Notes: generated by a model not told the origin, from the letters alone. A stretch of DNA of 64,000 bases from Devosia sp. (GCF_028290625.1 NZ_JAQGJM010000022.1:79591-143590); one strand, 5' to 3'. Shown: positions 44,687 to 54,575, counted from the stretch's first letter. A program made the numbers and translations.

Positions 44687-45823
44687 ATGACCTCCCCCCT
44701 CTCCCCCTACCGCCGCCTCACGATAAAAATCGGCTCCGCTCTCCTCGTCGATAGCGCCACCGGAAAACTCCGCTCGTCCTGGCTCGCCGATCTGTCCGAG
44801 GATGTCGCCGCCCTCAAGGCCGCCGGCACCGAGATCGTCATCGTCTCCTCCGGCGCCATCGCGCTAGGCCGGCGCCTCCTCAAGCTCGACGCCATTGCGC
44901 TTCCCCTCGAGCAATCCCAGGCGGCCGCCAGCGCCGGCCAGATCGCGCTGAGCCAGGCCTGGGCCGAAGCGCTTGGCCGCCACGGCATCGTCACCGGCCA
45001 GATTCTGATCACCCCCAATATCACCGAGGAACGCCGTTACTACCTCAACGCGCGCACCACCATCGCCACCCTGCTCAGCCTGGGTGCCGTCCCCATCATC
45101 AACGAGAACGACTCTGTCGCCACCGCCGAAATCCGCTACGGCGACAATGATCGCCTGTCGGCCCGCGTCGCCACCATGATCGAGGCCGATTGCCTCGTGC
45201 TGCTGTCGGACGTCGATGGCCTCTATACCGCTCCACCCGCCAGGGACCCGACCGCCACCCACCTGCCGGTCATCGCCAGCATCACCCCCGCCATCGAGGC
45301 GATGGCGGGCGGCGCGGCGAGCCACCTGTCGCGCGGCGGCATGACCACCAAGGTCGAAGCCGGCAAGATCGCCACGCAAGCCGGCACCGCCATGATCATC
45401 GCCAAGGGCACCGAAACCCATCCCCTGCGCGCCCTCACCGAAGGCGCTCGCCACACCCTGTTCCACCCCGCCCAATCCCGTGCCCAGGCCCGCAAGCGCT
45501 GGATCATGGGTACGCTGGCCGTCGCCGGAACCTTGCAGGTCGATGCCGGCGCCGCCCGGGCGCTGCTGACCGGCAAGTCGCTGCTGCCGATCGGCGTCAC
45601 CAAGGTCAAGGGCCAATTCGATCGCGGCGACGCCATCGCCATCACCGATCCCGACGGTCACGAAATCGCCCGCGGTCTCGTCGGCCTCGACAGCGAGGAG
45701 GCCCGCCTGGTCATGGGCAAGCGCGGCCCCACCGTGGTTGAACTGCTGGGCGTGGGCAATCGCAGCGAGCTTGTGCATCGCGATAATATGGTCATGGTAT
45801 CAAAGGCAGGAGAGGTTCTATGA
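44687..45823 (+). CDS. proB: Glutamate 5-kinase
   Basis: A 378-residue enzyme for the first step of proline synthesis (glutamate + ATP to gamma-glutamyl phosphate). The amino-acid-kinase domain shows [36 protein letters not shown] and [17 protein letters not shown]. The last 100 residues form a PUA domain ([27 protein letters not shown]). ProB is normally feedback-inhibited by proline. It overlaps proA by 4 bases. Confidence 0.97.
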   Translation: MTSPLSPYRRLTIKIGSALLVDSATGKLRSSWLADLSEDVAALKAAGTEIVIVSSGAIALGRRLLKLDAIALPLEQSQAAASAGQIALSQAWAEALGRHGIVTGQILITPNITEERRYYLNARTTIATLLSLGAVPIINENDSVATAEIRYGDNDRLSARVATMIEADCLVLLSDVDGLYTAPPARDPTATHLPVIASITPAIEAMAGGAASHLSRGGMTTKVEAGKIATQAGTAMIIAKGTETHPLRALTEGARHTLFHPAQSRAQARKRWIMGTLAVAGTLQVDAGAARALLTGKSLLPIGVTKVKGQFDRGDAIAITDPDGHEIARGLVGLDSEEARLVMGKRGPTVVELLGVGNRSELVHRDNMVMVSKAGEVL

Positions 45824-47100
45824 GCGCAGTGTCATCGGTGACCGACATCGCCAGCCTCATGGCCGAGATCGGCCGCAACGCTCGCGCCGCCGCGCGTGTC
45901 CTGGCGATTGCCAGCCCGGAGGCCAAGCGCACCGCCCTGCTCACCGCTGCCGGCGCCATCAATGCGCATCGCCAGAAAATCCTCGCCGCCAACGCCAAGG
46001 ATATCGAGGCCGCTACAATCAAGGGCATCTCCAACGCCTTCCTCGATCGCCTGACGCTGACCGATGAGCGCATCGACGCCATGATCGAGGGTCTCAAGAC
46101 GATTGCCGAACTGCCCGATCCTGTCGGCAGTGTCCTTGCCGAATGGGACCGCCCCAACGGCCTGCATATCTCCCGCGTCCGCACCCCGCTCGGCGTCATC
46201 GGGGTGATCTTTGAATCGCGCCCCAACGTCACCGCCGATGCCGGCGCCCTCTGCATCAAGTCCGGCAATGCGGTGATCCTGCGCGGCGGCTCCGACAGCT
46301 TCCATTCCAGCCAGGCCATCGTCGATTGCATGCTCGATGGCCTGCATCTGGCCGGCCTGCCCACCGAGGCCATCCAGCTCGTCCCTACCGTGGATCGCGC
46401 CGCCGTCGGCGAAATGCTCAAGGGCCTCGCGGGCAATATCGACGTCATCGTCCCCCGCGGCGGCAAGACCCTGGTCGCTCGCGTCCAGGATGAAGCCCGC
46501 GTGCCCGTCTTCGCCCATCTCGAAGGCGTCGTGCATGTCTATATCGACAAGACCGCCGATCTCGAAAAGGCCGTGCCCGTCGTGCTCAACGCCAAGATGC
46601 GCCGTACCGGCGTCTGCGGCGCGGCCGAGACCTTGCTGGTCCACAAGGATGTGGTCAAAACCCACCTCAAGCCCGTCATCGAGGCGCTGGTCGCCAAGGG
46701 CTGCGAAATCCGCGGTGACGCCGCCGTGATGCGGCTGATCCCCGAGGCCAAGCCCGCCACCGAGGAGGATTGGCACACCGAATACGAGGACGCGATCATC
46801 TCGGTGAAGGTGGTGGACGGCCTCGAAGCGGCCATTGCCCATATCGAGAAATATTCCAGCCACCACACCGAGGCGATCATCACCGAGGACCTGGCCGCGG
46901 TGGAAAAGTTCTTCAACCACATCGACTCGGCAATCTTGCTCCACAATGCCTCGACCCAGTTCGCCGATGGCGGCGAATTCGGCTTCGGCGGGGAAATCGG
47001 CATCGCCACTGGCAAGATGCACGCCCGCGGCCCGGTCGGCGTCGAACAGCTCACCACCTTCAACTACCGCGTCCGCGGCACCGGCCAGACGAGGCCGTAG
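45820..47100 (+). CDS. proA: Glutamate-5-semialdehyde dehydrogenase (gamma-glutamyl phosphate reductase)
   Basis: A 426-residue NADPH enzyme for the second proline step. Aldehyde-dehydrogenase-type fold: [31 protein letters not shown] region, catalytic Cys in [15 protein letters not shown], and [28 protein letters not shown] near the C-terminus. Coupled to proB by an ATGA overlap. Confidence 0.97.
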   Translation: MSAVSSVTDIASLMAEIGRNARAAARVLAIASPEAKRTALLTAAGAINAHRQKILAANAKDIEAATIKGISNAFLDRLTLTDERIDAMIEGLKTIAELPDPVGSVLAEWDRPNGLHISRVRTPLGVIGVIFESRPNVTADAGALCIKSGNAVILRGGSDSFHSSQAIVDCMLDGLHLAGLPTEAIQLVPTVDRAAVGEMLKGLAGNIDVIVPRGGKTLVARVQDEARVPVFAHLEGVVHVYIDKTADLEKAVPVVLNAKMRRTGVCGAAETLLVHKDVVKTHLKPVIEALVAKGCEIRGDAAVMRLIPEAKPATEEDWHTEYEDAIISVKVVDGLEAAIAHIEKYSSHHTEAIITEDLAAVEKFFNHIDSAILLHNASTQFADGGEFGFGGEIGIATGKMHARGPVGVEQLTTFNYRVRGTGQTRP

Positions 47101-47134
47101 CAGTGAATTTGGGGGCGTTGAATCATCAGTCGGC

Positions 47135-47232
47135 ACCTCCCCCTTCCGGGGGGAGGATCAAGGTGGGGGTTCTTGACGCTTACTCAGGCAGATTGAAGTA
47201 CCCCCACCCAGCCTCCGCCTGGAAGGGGGAGG
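47135..47232. repeat. Dispersed palindromic intergenic element, type A
   Basis: Between proA and nadD. Left half ACCTCCCCCTTCCGGGGGGAGG with AGGTGGGGGT; right half ACCCCCACCCAGCCTCCGCC with TGGAAGGGGGAGG; about 40 bases between. Same modules as 21757-21869 with hairpins on the outside rather than inside. Confidence 0.85.
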
Positions 47233-47272
47233 AGCATTCCGGACTGTTGCCTCCGTTCCGAAGCGACCGCTT

Positions 47273-47914
47273 TTGACCCACCGCCCCATTCTCCGCATTC
47301 CCGGCATCACCGAACTGCCGCCGTCCGGCGCCGGCATGCGCATCGGCCTGTTCGGCGGCAGCTTCAATCCGGTCCATGAAGGCCATCGCCTCGTTGCCGA
47401 GCAGACGCTGCAAAAACTGCAACTCGACGCGCTCTGGGTGCTGGTCACCCCGGGCAATCCGCTCAAGGACCAGTCCGAGCTCGCCTCGCTGACCGATCGC
47501 GTCCACGCCACCCGCCTGGTGATGGATCACCCCCGCATCCGCGTCACCGGCTTCGAGGCCGCGCACGGCTTCACCTATTCCTGGCAGACCATCGTGTTTC
47601 TTAAAAAGACCATGCGGGACCGCCACTTCGTGTGGATCATGGGCGCCGACAATCTGGTCAACTTCCACCACTGGGAGCGCTGGGAAGATATCGCCGCCAT
47701 GCTGCCCATCGCGGTCTATGTCCGCCCCGGCTCGTCCCGCCGCGCGCCAGCCTCGCTGGCCGCCACGGCACTGGCCAAATACCGCGTCGACGAGGCCGAT
47801 GCCGGCCGGCTTGCCATGTATCAGGCCCCCGCCTGGACCTACCTGCACGGCCTGACTTCCTCGCTCTCCTCGTCGGCCATTCGAGCGCGCCAACGTGGCA
47901 AGCAGACCAAATGA
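47273..47914 (+). CDS. nadD: Nicotinate-nucleotide adenylyltransferase
   Basis: A 213-residue NAD-biosynthesis enzyme adding AMP to nicotinate mononucleotide. Nucleotidyl-transferase motifs: GLFGGSFNPVHEGH (with T/HxGH), VTPGNPLK, WIMGADNLVNFHHWERW, and SSLSSSAIRAR (ISSTxIR-like). The start is unsure: TTG at 47273 gives an N-terminal extension seen in other alphaproteobacterial NadD; ATG at 47336 starts directly at the domain; neither has a good ribosome-binding site. rsfS and rlmH follow. Confidence 0.93.
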   Translation: MTHRPILRIPGITELPPSGAGMRIGLFGGSFNPVHEGHRLVAEQTLQKLQLDALWVLVTPGNPLKDQSELASLTDRVHATRLVMDHPRIRVTGFEAAHGFTYSWQTIVFLKKTMRDRHFVWIMGADNLVNFHHWERWEDIAAMLPIAVYVRPGSSRRAPASLAATALAKYRVDEADAGRLAMYQAPAWTYLHGLTSSLSSSAIRARQRGKQTK

Positions 47915-48095
47915 GGCGCCCGCCTTGCACAAAGGCGCTAAAAAGCGCATATTGAGCAAGTGTGACGATGATCACCGGAACGGGAACAGATCGCTTGTCG
48001 TTTGAAAAGACGCGCGTACATTCCGATCAACAACCAAGGATGCTACCCCAACGCATGACTCATGCTCTTATGGCATGGGCGGAAGGCCATTGCTG

Positions 48096-48488
48096 ATGGC
48101 CGGTTTGCCCAACAATTCCACCCCGGACACCGCGCCCACCATGGCGGCTCCCGTGCGTCCCCTGATCGATGTGATCCTCGACTGCCTTGACGATGCCAAG
48201 GCCGAGGAAACCGTTGCGGTGGATATCACCGGCAAGTCGTCGCTGGCCGACCACATGGTCGTCACCTCCGGCCGCTCGCAGCGCCATGTCGGCGCCGTCG
48301 CCGATCAGATGGTCGTGGCCCTGCGCGAAGCTGGCTACGGCAAACCCCGCATTGAGGGCCTGCCCCATTGCGATTGGGTTCTGGTCGATGCGGGCGACGT
48401 GATCGTCCACATTTTCCGCCCCGAAGTGCGCGAGTTCTACAACATCGAAAAAATGTGGCAGGCCGATTTCGCCGCCGATGCGCACTAA
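48096..48488 (+). CDS. rsfS: Ribosome silencing factor RsfS (Iojap family)
   Basis: A 130-residue protein that binds L14 and blocks subunit joining when nutrients are scarce. Motifs: AEETVAVDITGKSSLADHMVV, SGRSQRHVGAVADQMV, and GLPHCDWVLVDAGDVIVHIFRPEVREFYNIEKMW. GGAAGG precedes the ATG at 48096; an earlier in-frame ATG is at 48075. It lies in the conserved nadD-rsfS-rlmH order. Confidence 0.95.
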   Translation: MAGLPNNSTPDTAPTMAAPVRPLIDVILDCLDDAKAEETVAVDITGKSSLADHMVVTSGRSQRHVGAVADQMVVALREAGYGKPRIEGLPHCDWVLVDAGDVIVHIFRPEVREFYNIEKMWQADFAADAH

Positions 48489-48521
48489 GCGCTACACTCG
48501 ACGCTAGCGAAACGCTAACCA

Positions 48522-49004
48522 ATGCGTATCGCTATCGCCGCTATCGGCCGCATGAAGGCCGGGCCTGAACGTGAACTGGTGGCGCGCTATCTCGATCGCG
48601 CCATTGGCGGCGGCAAACCGCTGGCCCTCACGGGTTTCGACGTCATCGAACTCCCCGAATCCCGCGCTTCTTCATCGGCCTCCCGCAAGGCCGATGAAGC
48701 CAAGGCCCTGCGCGCCGCCCTCCCTGAAGGCATCATCGTGGCCCTCGACGAACGCGGCAAGTCCTTGGGATCGGAGGCTTTTTCCGCCCTCATCGGCCGC
48801 TGGCGCGACGACGGACGCCCCGCCGCCAGCTTCATCATCGGCGGCGCCGACGGCCTCGACCCTGCCTTCGTGGCCGCCGCCGACATGACCCTCAGCTTCT
48901 CCCCCCTCACCTGGCCCCACCAGATGGTCCGCATCATGCTGGCCGAACAGCTTTACCGCACCACCACCATCCTCTCCGGCCACCCCTACCACCGCGGCGA
49001 TTGA
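48522..49004 (+). CDS. rlmH: 23S rRNA (pseudouridine1915-N3)-methyltransferase RlmH
   Basis: A 160-residue SPOUT methyltransferase. MRIAIAAIGRMKAGPERELV start, SAM-binding knot FIIGGADGLDPAFV with LTWPHQMVRIMLAEQLYR, and the invariant C-terminus HPYHRGD. It modifies helix 69 of 23S rRNA on the 70S ribosome. In relatives the EnvC-like gene follows directly; here a toxin-antitoxin pair intervenes. Confidence 0.97.
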   Translation: MRIAIAAIGRMKAGPERELVARYLDRAIGGGKPLALTGFDVIELPESRASSSASRKADEAKALRAALPEGIIVALDERGKSLGSEAFSALIGRWRDDGRPAASFIIGGADGLDPAFVAAADMTLSFSPLTWPHQMVRIMLAEQLYRTTTILSGHPYHRGD

Positions 49005-49005
49005 C

Positions 49006-49027
49006 ATGGACCATTCAATGGACCATT
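49006..49027. promoter_or_regulatory. Predicted operator of the toxin-antitoxin module
   Basis: Two copies of ATGGACCATT at 12-base spacing (49006-49015, 49018-49027), each containing the palindrome TGGACCA. They begin 2 bases after the rlmH stop and end 19 bases before the antitoxin start. Phd/VapC complexes bind such paired palindromes cooperatively. Confidence 0.7.
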
Positions 49028-49046
49028 TTCAAATTGGAGGTGCGTT

Positions 49047-49307
49047 ATGGAAATCTCTGTATCCGACGCCAAGGCTAAACTGACCAACTTGATCGCACGG
49101 GCGGAAGCTGGTGAAGAAATCGTCGTGACTCGCCACGGCCAAGCTGCCGCCAGGATCGTTCCTGCAGCAAAGCCCAAACTCACCGTCGCCGAACGGCGGG
49201 CAATCCTGCAAGAAATAGTGGCGAGCGCTCAAAGGAATATGACGCCTGGCCCATCTTACCGAGAACTGATGGATGATATGTACGACGAGAACGGTCTGCC
49301 GAAGTGA
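49047..49307 (+). CDS. Phd/YefM-type antitoxin
   Basis: An 86-residue antitoxin. The N-terminal Phd fold MEISVSDAKAKLTNLIARAE with EEIVVTRHGQAAARIVPA is the DNA-binding and dimer part; the C-terminus (YRELMDDMYDENGLPK) would wrap the toxin. GGAGG lies upstream. It overlaps the toxin gene by 4 bases. Together they are a type II module; antitoxin decay frees the toxin. Confidence 0.92.
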   Translation: MEISVSDAKAKLTNLIARAEAGEEIVVTRHGQAAARIVPAAKPKLTVAERRAILQEIVASAQRNMTPGPSYRELMDDMYDENGLPK

Positions 49308-49687
49308 TCGTCGTCGATAGCTCAGCTCTGCTCGCGGTATTGCAGGGTGAACCTGAAGGGCCCGCCTGCCTCGCTGAACTCGAATCCAACGACGAAATCT
49401 TGATATCGGCTGGTACCTTGGCCGAAGCTTTAATCATTGCTGCCCATCGCAATTTACGCAACGACCTTAGCCAAATGATCACGCGGCTGCAGATCGAGGT
49501 GGTGCCGGCCACCGAGGTCACGGCCCAGTTCTGCGCTGACGCACACCAGCGCTGGGGTAAGGGTATACATCGCGCTGGCCTCAATTTCGGCGACTGCTTT
49601 GCTTATGCGCTTGCCAAAAGCCGGGACTGTCCTCTGCTTTTTATCGGCAACGACTTCTCCCGCACCGATATCATCAGCGTCCTCTGA
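49304..49687 (+). CDS. VapC-type PIN-domain ribonuclease toxin
   Basis: A 127-residue PIN nuclease with a GTG start overlapping the antitoxin stop. Acidic residues at the family positions: Asp in IVVDSSALLAVL, Glu in TLAEALIIA, Asp in LNFGDCFAYALAK and Asp/Asn in FIGNDFSRTDI. VapC toxins cut tRNA or rRNA. Intact by sequence, so probably functional. Confidence 0.92.
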   Translation: MIVVDSSALLAVLQGEPEGPACLAELESNDEILISAGTLAEALIIAAHRNLRNDLSQMITRLQIEVVPATEVTAQFCADAHQRWGKGIHRAGLNFGDCFAYALAKSRDCPLLFIGNDFSRTDIISVL

Positions 49688-49783
49688 TCCCCACATGGTT
49701 AAATTTCATTAACCTGCGGTTTTCCCCGGTCTTGCTATGGTGCGAACACTGATTCGGGGCCGCGCCCCATGGATGGAGTAGGC

Positions 49784-51283
49784 ATGTCGGTGCGTCCCGG
49801 CTTCAGGATTGGCATAGTGGCGGGCGTGGCGCTCGCCGCGCTGTCGGCCCTGCCACTGCTGGCCCAGACCGACACCACCGCACCGGCCACAACACCTGCG
49901 CCTATCGAAACCACCCCCGTCACGCCGCCCCCAGCCGCAACCACCCCGTCGGCCGTGACTGAACCGGTGCCGACCGCACCCGCCACTGAGGCAACGCCCG
50001 CCGCCGGCGCAACACCGGCAACCACCCCGCCTGCGACCGGCACCCCTCCCGCGACCGAAACGCCCCCTGCAACCACGACGCAACCCGACGCCGCCGCCAG
50101 CCAGGCCGATCTCGACGCCGTCATCTCCTCCATCAGTCTCAGCAAGGAGCGCTCCGACGCGCTCAAGAAAGAGATCGCCGATATGGAGGGCGACCGCACC
50201 AAGCAGAACGCCGCCCTGATCGCCGCCGCCCAGCGCGTCAAGCTGGCCGAAATCGAGGTCGCCGATGTCGAGGAGCGCCTGTCCGACCTGATCGTCTCCG
50301 AGCTTGAGGTGCGCGGCCGCCTCGATGGCGCCGATAGCCAGATCGCCAATGTGCTGGCCGCCTTGCAGCGCATTTCGCTCAATCCGCCCCCCGCGTTGAT
50401 CGTCGATCCCGACGACGCGCTCGGCTCCGCCCGCAGCGCTATCCTGATCGCCGCCATCGTGCCGCAACTGCGCGCCAAGGCCGATGCCGTCACCGCCGAT
50501 CTCAAGCGCCTCACCGAAATCAAGCAGGCCGCGCTCGATGAACAATCGGTACTCGAAGCCAATTATTCGGTGCTCGAAGAGGAGCAGTTGCGCATCGCCA
50601 CGCTCATCGTCGCCCGCAAGCAGGGCGTGCAGGTGATGACCAGCCAGCTCCAGGCCGAGGAACAGGATGCCATCGCGCTCGCCGCCCGCGCCACCTCGCT
50701 CAAGGAATTGATCGATAGCCTGGGCGAACGCATGACCAGCGTCTCCACGGCCGCCGCCACCTCAAATTCCGAAGCCGCAGGCGTTGCCATGACCCCCGCT
50801 GCCATCCAGGTCGCCCTCGCCAATACCGCCCGCACCGAACCGGCTTTGCCGTTCGGGCAGGCCAAGGGCTATCTCACCCTGCCCTCCAACGGCGTCAATG
50901 TGGTCGAGTTCGGTGCCGGCGATGGCTTTGGGGGCATCAGCCAGGGCCTGTCGGTGGTCACCCGTGCCCAGGCCCAGGTGGTCGCGCCCGCCGATGGTTG
51001 GGTGCTCTATAAAGGCCCTTACCTCAATTACGGCCAAATCATCATTCTCAATAGCGGCCAGAGCTACACCGTCCTTCTGGCAGGCCTTGATACAGTGAGC
51101 GTCGATATCGGCCAGTTTGTGCTGATGGGCGAGCCCCTGGGCACCATGGGATCACGCACAATTGGCCGCACCGTCACCACCAGCGCTGGCAACTCCCAGC
51201 CGACCCTTTATATAGAACTGCGACACGACAACGCGCCCATCGATCCGACCGGCTGGTGGGCCGCCCCGTCCAAAACGAGCTGA
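49784..51283 (+). CDS. EnvC-like murein hydrolase activator (degenerate LytM domain)
   Basis: A 499-residue secreted protein: signal peptide (RIGIVAGVALAALSALPLLA), a Thr/Pro/Ala linker of about 85 residues, a long coiled coil (about 100-320) and a C-terminal M23/LytM-like domain. The zinc-binding residues of active M23 enzymes are replaced (GQIIILNSGQSYTVLL instead of an HGGGY motif; LYIELRHD instead of HFE), as in EnvC. It should activate amidases at the division site. GGAG before 49784 fixes the start. It is followed 16 bases later by ctpA, a conserved alphaproteobacterial pair. Confidence 0.9.
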   Translation: MSVRPGFRIGIVAGVALAALSALPLLAQTDTTAPATTPAPIETTPVTPPPAATTPSAVTEPVPTAPATEATPAAGATPATTPPATGTPPATETPPATTTQPDAAASQADLDAVISSISLSKERSDALKKEIADMEGDRTKQNAALIAAAQRVKLAEIEVADVEERLSDLIVSELEVRGRLDGADSQIANVLAALQRISLNPPPALIVDPDDALGSARSAILIAAIVPQLRAKADAVTADLKRLTEIKQAALDEQSVLEANYSVLEEEQLRIATLIVARKQGVQVMTSQLQAEEQDAIALAARATSLKELIDSLGERMTSVSTAAATSNSEAAGVAMTPAAIQVALANTARTEPALPFGQAKGYLTLPSNGVNVVEFGAGDGFGGISQGLSVVTRAQAQVVAPADGWVLYKGPYLNYGQIIILNSGQSYTVLLAGLDTVSVDIGQFVLMGEPLGTMGSRTIGRTVTTSAGNSQPTLYIELRHDNAPIDPTGWWAAPSKTS

Positions 51284-51299
51284 GAGTGGATAAACCCTG

Positions 51300-52739
51300 A
51301 TGCGCTTTCCGACCATCCGCGCCGCCGCAATGACCTTGGCGCTGCTGCTGCCTGCGTCCACCCTCGTTGCCCAGGAGCAGCCGGCGGCGCCCGCACCGGC
51401 CACAGACCCAGCCGCTCCCGTCCCCGATCAGGCACCGGACCAGGCCCCAGCCGCCGATCCTGCGCCCGGCGGCGAGGAGCCCGCGCCGACCGCTGCTGAA
51501 GCCGCGGCCGCTCCGCGCGACCCGCTACAGGTCTATTCGGACCTCAACCTGTTCGGCGAAATCTTCGACCGCATCCGCGCCGAATATGTCGATCCCCCGG
51601 ATGAGCAGAAGCTGATCCGCGCCGCTATCCAGGGCATGCTGACCTCGCTCGATCCGCACTCCGGCTACCTGCCGCCGGCCGACTACGACGCCATGCGCGA
51701 AGACACCTCCGGTGAATTCGGCGGCCTCGGCATCGAAGTCACCATGGAAGAGGGCGTTATCAAGGTCGTCTCGCCGATCGATGACACTCCCGCCGCCAAG
51801 GCCGGCATCCTGTCCAACGATCTCATCGTCAAGCTCGACGACGTCGAAGTGCAGGGCATGACCCTCGACGCCGCGGTCGACAAGATGCGCGGCCCGCTGG
51901 GCAGCTCGATCAAGGTCACCGTGATGCGCGAAGGCGTCGCCGATCCGATCGATTTCACCCTGCAGCGCGCCACCATCGCCATGCAGGCCGTCAAATGGTC
52001 GATGGAAGGCGATGTCGCCGTGCTGCGCCTGTCGCGCTTCTCCGAACAAGCCTTCGTCGGCATCGAAAAGGCCATCAAGCGCATCTATGCCGATCGCAAG
52101 GATGTACCGCCCAAGGGCATCATTCTGGATCTGCGCAACAATCCGGGCGGTCTCGTTGACCAGGCCGTATTCGTCTCCGACGCCTTCCTCAAGCAGGGCG
52201 CCGTGGTGCTGACCCGCGGCCGCCTGCCGGCCGAAAGCGCCCGCTACGACGCCCAGCCCGATGCGCTCGACGCCCTGATCGCCGATGTGCCGCTGGTGGT
52301 GCTGATCAATGGTGGCTCCGCTTCCGCCTCCGAGATCGTCGCTGGCGCCCTGCAGGACCACAAGCGCGCCACCCTCATCGGTAGCCGCTCGTTCGGCAAG
52401 GGTTCGGTGCAGTCGATCATCTCGCTCGGCCCAGATGGCGCCATGCGCCTAACCACGGCGCGTTATTACACGCCGAACAATCGTTCGATCCAGGCCCTGG
52501 GCATCCAGCCCGATATCGCCATCCAGGAAGTCGTCCCGCCCGAATTCCAGGGCAAGGACACCATCGTGGGCGAAGCCGGGCTTGCTGGTCACATCACCAT
52601 TGCGGGCCAGGAAGAAACCACGGTTGGCTCCTCCGTCTTCGTGCCGGCCGACAAGGCCGACGATACCCAGCTGCAATATGCCATCCGCCTGATCGACGGC
52701 AAGGAGACCGACCCCGCCTTCCCCGCCAAGGGCGACTAA
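51300..52739 (+). CDS. ctpA: Carboxy-terminal processing protease CtpA (S41)
   Basis: A 479-residue periplasmic serine protease. Signal peptide (MTLALLLPASTLVAQ), a Pro/Ala-rich linker, a PDZ domain (about 130-215: GEFGGLGIEVTMEEGVIKVV), then the S41 core with catalytic Ser in INGGSASASEIVAGAL and Lys in SRSFGKGSVQSI. It trims or degrades envelope proteins, including murein enzymes. Cotranscribed with the EnvC-like gene. Confidence 0.95.
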   Translation: MRFPTIRAAAMTLALLLPASTLVAQEQPAAPAPATDPAAPVPDQAPDQAPAADPAPGGEEPAPTAAEAAAAPRDPLQVYSDLNLFGEIFDRIRAEYVDPPDEQKLIRAAIQGMLTSLDPHSGYLPPADYDAMREDTSGEFGGLGIEVTMEEGVIKVVSPIDDTPAAKAGILSNDLIVKLDDVEVQGMTLDAAVDKMRGPLGSSIKVTVMREGVADPIDFTLQRATIAMQAVKWSMEGDVAVLRLSRFSEQAFVGIEKAIKRIYADRKDVPPKGIILDLRNNPGGLVDQAVFVSDAFLKQGAVVLTRGRLPAESARYDAQPDALDALIADVPLVVLINGGSASASEIVAGALQDHKRATLIGSRSFGKGSVQSIISLGPDGAMRLTTARYYTPNNRSIQALGIQPDIAIQEVVPPEFQGKDTIVGEAGLAGHITIAGQEETTVGSSVFVPADKADDTQLQYAIRLIDGKETDPAFPAKGD

Positions 52740-52798
52740 GTCCTATCGCCATACAGCTCAGGCCGGCATCAGTTGAATGGCCGGTCTGTGCTATGTTT

Positions 52799-52838
52799 TG
52801 AGGGGACAAAGCGGCTGATTCGCCGCTTTGTCCCCTCA
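52799..52838 (+). terminator. Hairpin terminator after ctpA
   Basis: Perfect 17-bp arms (TGAGGGGACAAAGCGGC / GCCGCTTTGTCCCCTCA) with a 6-base loop, followed by TCATTT. It lies 60 bases after ctpA and before the deacetylase gene, so it may end or attenuate the operon. Confidence 0.65.
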
Positions 52839-52864
52839 TCATTTGAATCCGCGCGGGACAATGA

Positions 52865-53977
52865 ATGGCCAATGATCTCAGCACGCCGCTGACCAGCCGC
52901 AAACGCAAGCCGAATTCCGGCAAGCCGCGCAGCATTCCATTGGCCCGCATCCTGCTTGGCGTGATCGTCCTGGCGGTGGGTGGCTTCATGGCGCGCCTGA
53001 TGCTGGTCGATGATCCCGATGGCGGCCGCCCCACCCAGGAGGTGGCCATCACCTCCACCCGTAACGGCAATGAGCTGGCCAATGACGTCACCACCGGGCC
53101 CGTGACCATCACCGCCGACCCGCAGCAATATCCGGCCGGCGAGGCGCCCCTGACCCCGCTCGTCCCCACGGCCTCCACCGGCGATCCTTACGCCGCGCTG
53201 CCCGATCTCAGCGAAGAAACCGCCAACGGCCCGATCCCCCGCATTTCGACGACCGGCGACACGCCGTTCAAAACCTATTCGACCCCGCTCGCCACGCCCC
53301 TTGCCCCCGGCAAGCCGGCCATCGCCATCATCGTCACCGGCCTCGGCATCAACGAGCAGGGCTCGCTCGACGCCATCGACCAGCTTCCCGAAGCCGTGAC
53401 CCTGGCCTTTGCGCCTTATGGCAAGACCTTGCAGTCGACCGTCTCGTCTGCCCGCTCCAGCGGGCATGAAGTGCTGCTCGAAGTCCCGCTTGAACCCTTC
53501 GATTATCCGCAGAACGATCCCGGCCCGCAGACCCTGCTCACCGGAGAGCAACCGCGCGCCAATCTGGACAAGCTGTTCTGGCTGATGGCGCGCTTCGGCG
53601 GCTATGTGGGGCTGATCAACAATATGGGCGCACGCTTCACCGCCTCGGCCGCCGATTTCTCCCCGATGATGGAAGAATTGGGCTCGCGCGGGCTCGGCTA
53701 TGTGGACGATGGCTCGTCCAACCGCTCGCTGGCGCCCCAGCTTGCGGCCGGCAACAAGGTGCCGTTTTCGCGGGCGGACCTGGTGATCGACACCAATCCG
53801 GCCCGCACACCCATACTCGCTGCGCTTGGCAGCCTTGAGGCCAAGGCACTGCAGAATGGCTCAGCTATTGGTATTGTGAGTGCCTTGCCCATATCAGTGC
53901 AAAGCGTGGCCGAATGGTCGCGCGAGCTGGAGGCGAAGGGCATTACGCTCGTCCCCATCAGCGCCCTGATGAAATAG
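52865..53977 (+). CDS. Divergent polysaccharide deacetylase family protein
   Basis: A 370-residue protein with one N-terminal membrane anchor (IPLARILLGVIVLAVGGFMARL), a disordered Pro/Thr linker (about 50-140) and a C-terminal NodB-like barrel of the divergent polysaccharide deacetylase family (IAIIVTGLGINEQGSLDAID; EVLLEVPLEPFDYPQNDPGP; LGYVDDGSSNRS). These proteins follow ctpA in many alphaproteobacteria and probably help cell-wall remodelling. Their catalytic status is uncertain because NodB metal ligands are only partly kept. Confidence 0.9.
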   Translation: MANDLSTPLTSRKRKPNSGKPRSIPLARILLGVIVLAVGGFMARLMLVDDPDGGRPTQEVAITSTRNGNELANDVTTGPVTITADPQQYPAGEAPLTPLVPTASTGDPYAALPDLSEETANGPIPRISTTGDTPFKTYSTPLATPLAPGKPAIAIIVTGLGINEQGSLDAIDQLPEAVTLAFAPYGKTLQSTVSSARSSGHEVLLEVPLEPFDYPQNDPGPQTLLTGEQPRANLDKLFWLMARFGGYVGLINNMGARFTASAADFSPMMEELGSRGLGYVDDGSSNRSLAPQLAAGNKVPFSRADLVIDTNPARTPILAALGSLEAKALQNGSAIGIVSALPISVQSVAEWSRELEAKGITLVPISALMK

Positions 53978-53990
53978 AAAGCCACTCGCC

Positions 53991-54527
53991 ATGTCCGCAC
54001 GCCCCGCTCGTGAAACCATGCCCTATCGTGATTGCGCGGGGATTGCCGTCTTCAACTCCAATGGCAATGTTTTCATCGGCCGTCGCAAGCCCGAGGGCGA
54101 TCCCGAAGCCAGCGCCGAGCACGGCTCGCCCTGGCAAATGCCCCAAGGCGGCATCGACAAGGGCGAGGACCCCCTGAAGGCCGCGCTGCGCGAACTACAC
54201 GAGGAAACCAATATTTCCTCGGTGAGCCTCCTCGCCGAAGCCCCTGAGTGGATTTATTACGACCTGCCCGATGACGAACTGGGCGTCGCCCTCAAGGGCA
54301 AATATCGCGGCCAGCGCCAACGCTGGTTCGCCTTCGCCTTCACGGGCGACGACAGCGAAATCGATGTGGTGACCCCCGGCGGCGGCAAGCACCCCGCCGA
54401 ATTCGACACCTGGCGCTGGGAACGCCTCAGCCGCACCCCCGGCCTCATCGTCCCCTTCAAAAAAGACGCCTACGACAAAGTCGTCGCCGCCTTCTCCGAC
54501 ATCCCCCAGCGGTTTACGCACGCCTAG
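53991..54527 (+). CDS. rppH: RNA pyrophosphohydrolase (Nudix)
   Basis: A 178-residue Nudix hydrolase that removes pyrophosphate from triphosphate 5' ends and starts mRNA decay. Opening PYRDCAGIAVFNSNGNVFIG, WQMPQGGIDKGEDP and the Nudix box with AALRELHEETN. C-terminal WRWERLSRTPGLIVPFKKDAY is typical. It begins 13 bases after the deacetylase gene; the ribosome-binding site is weak. Confidence 0.95.
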   Translation: MSARPARETMPYRDCAGIAVFNSNGNVFIGRRKPEGDPEASAEHGSPWQMPQGGIDKGEDPLKAALRELHEETNISSVSLLAEAPEWIYYDLPDDELGVALKGKYRGQRQRWFAFAFTGDDSEIDVVTPGGGKHPAEFDTWRWERLSRTPGLIVPFKKDAYDKVVAAFSDIPQRFTHA

Positions 54528-54575
54528 GGTTACGCTCCGAGCATTGATTTCGCCGCTACCGTTCTTCTCTTTCCT

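Noticed and set aside
49784..51283. Active M23 endopeptidase
   Set aside because: The zinc-binding histidines and the HxH motif are replaced, so an EnvC-type activator is more likely than an enzyme.
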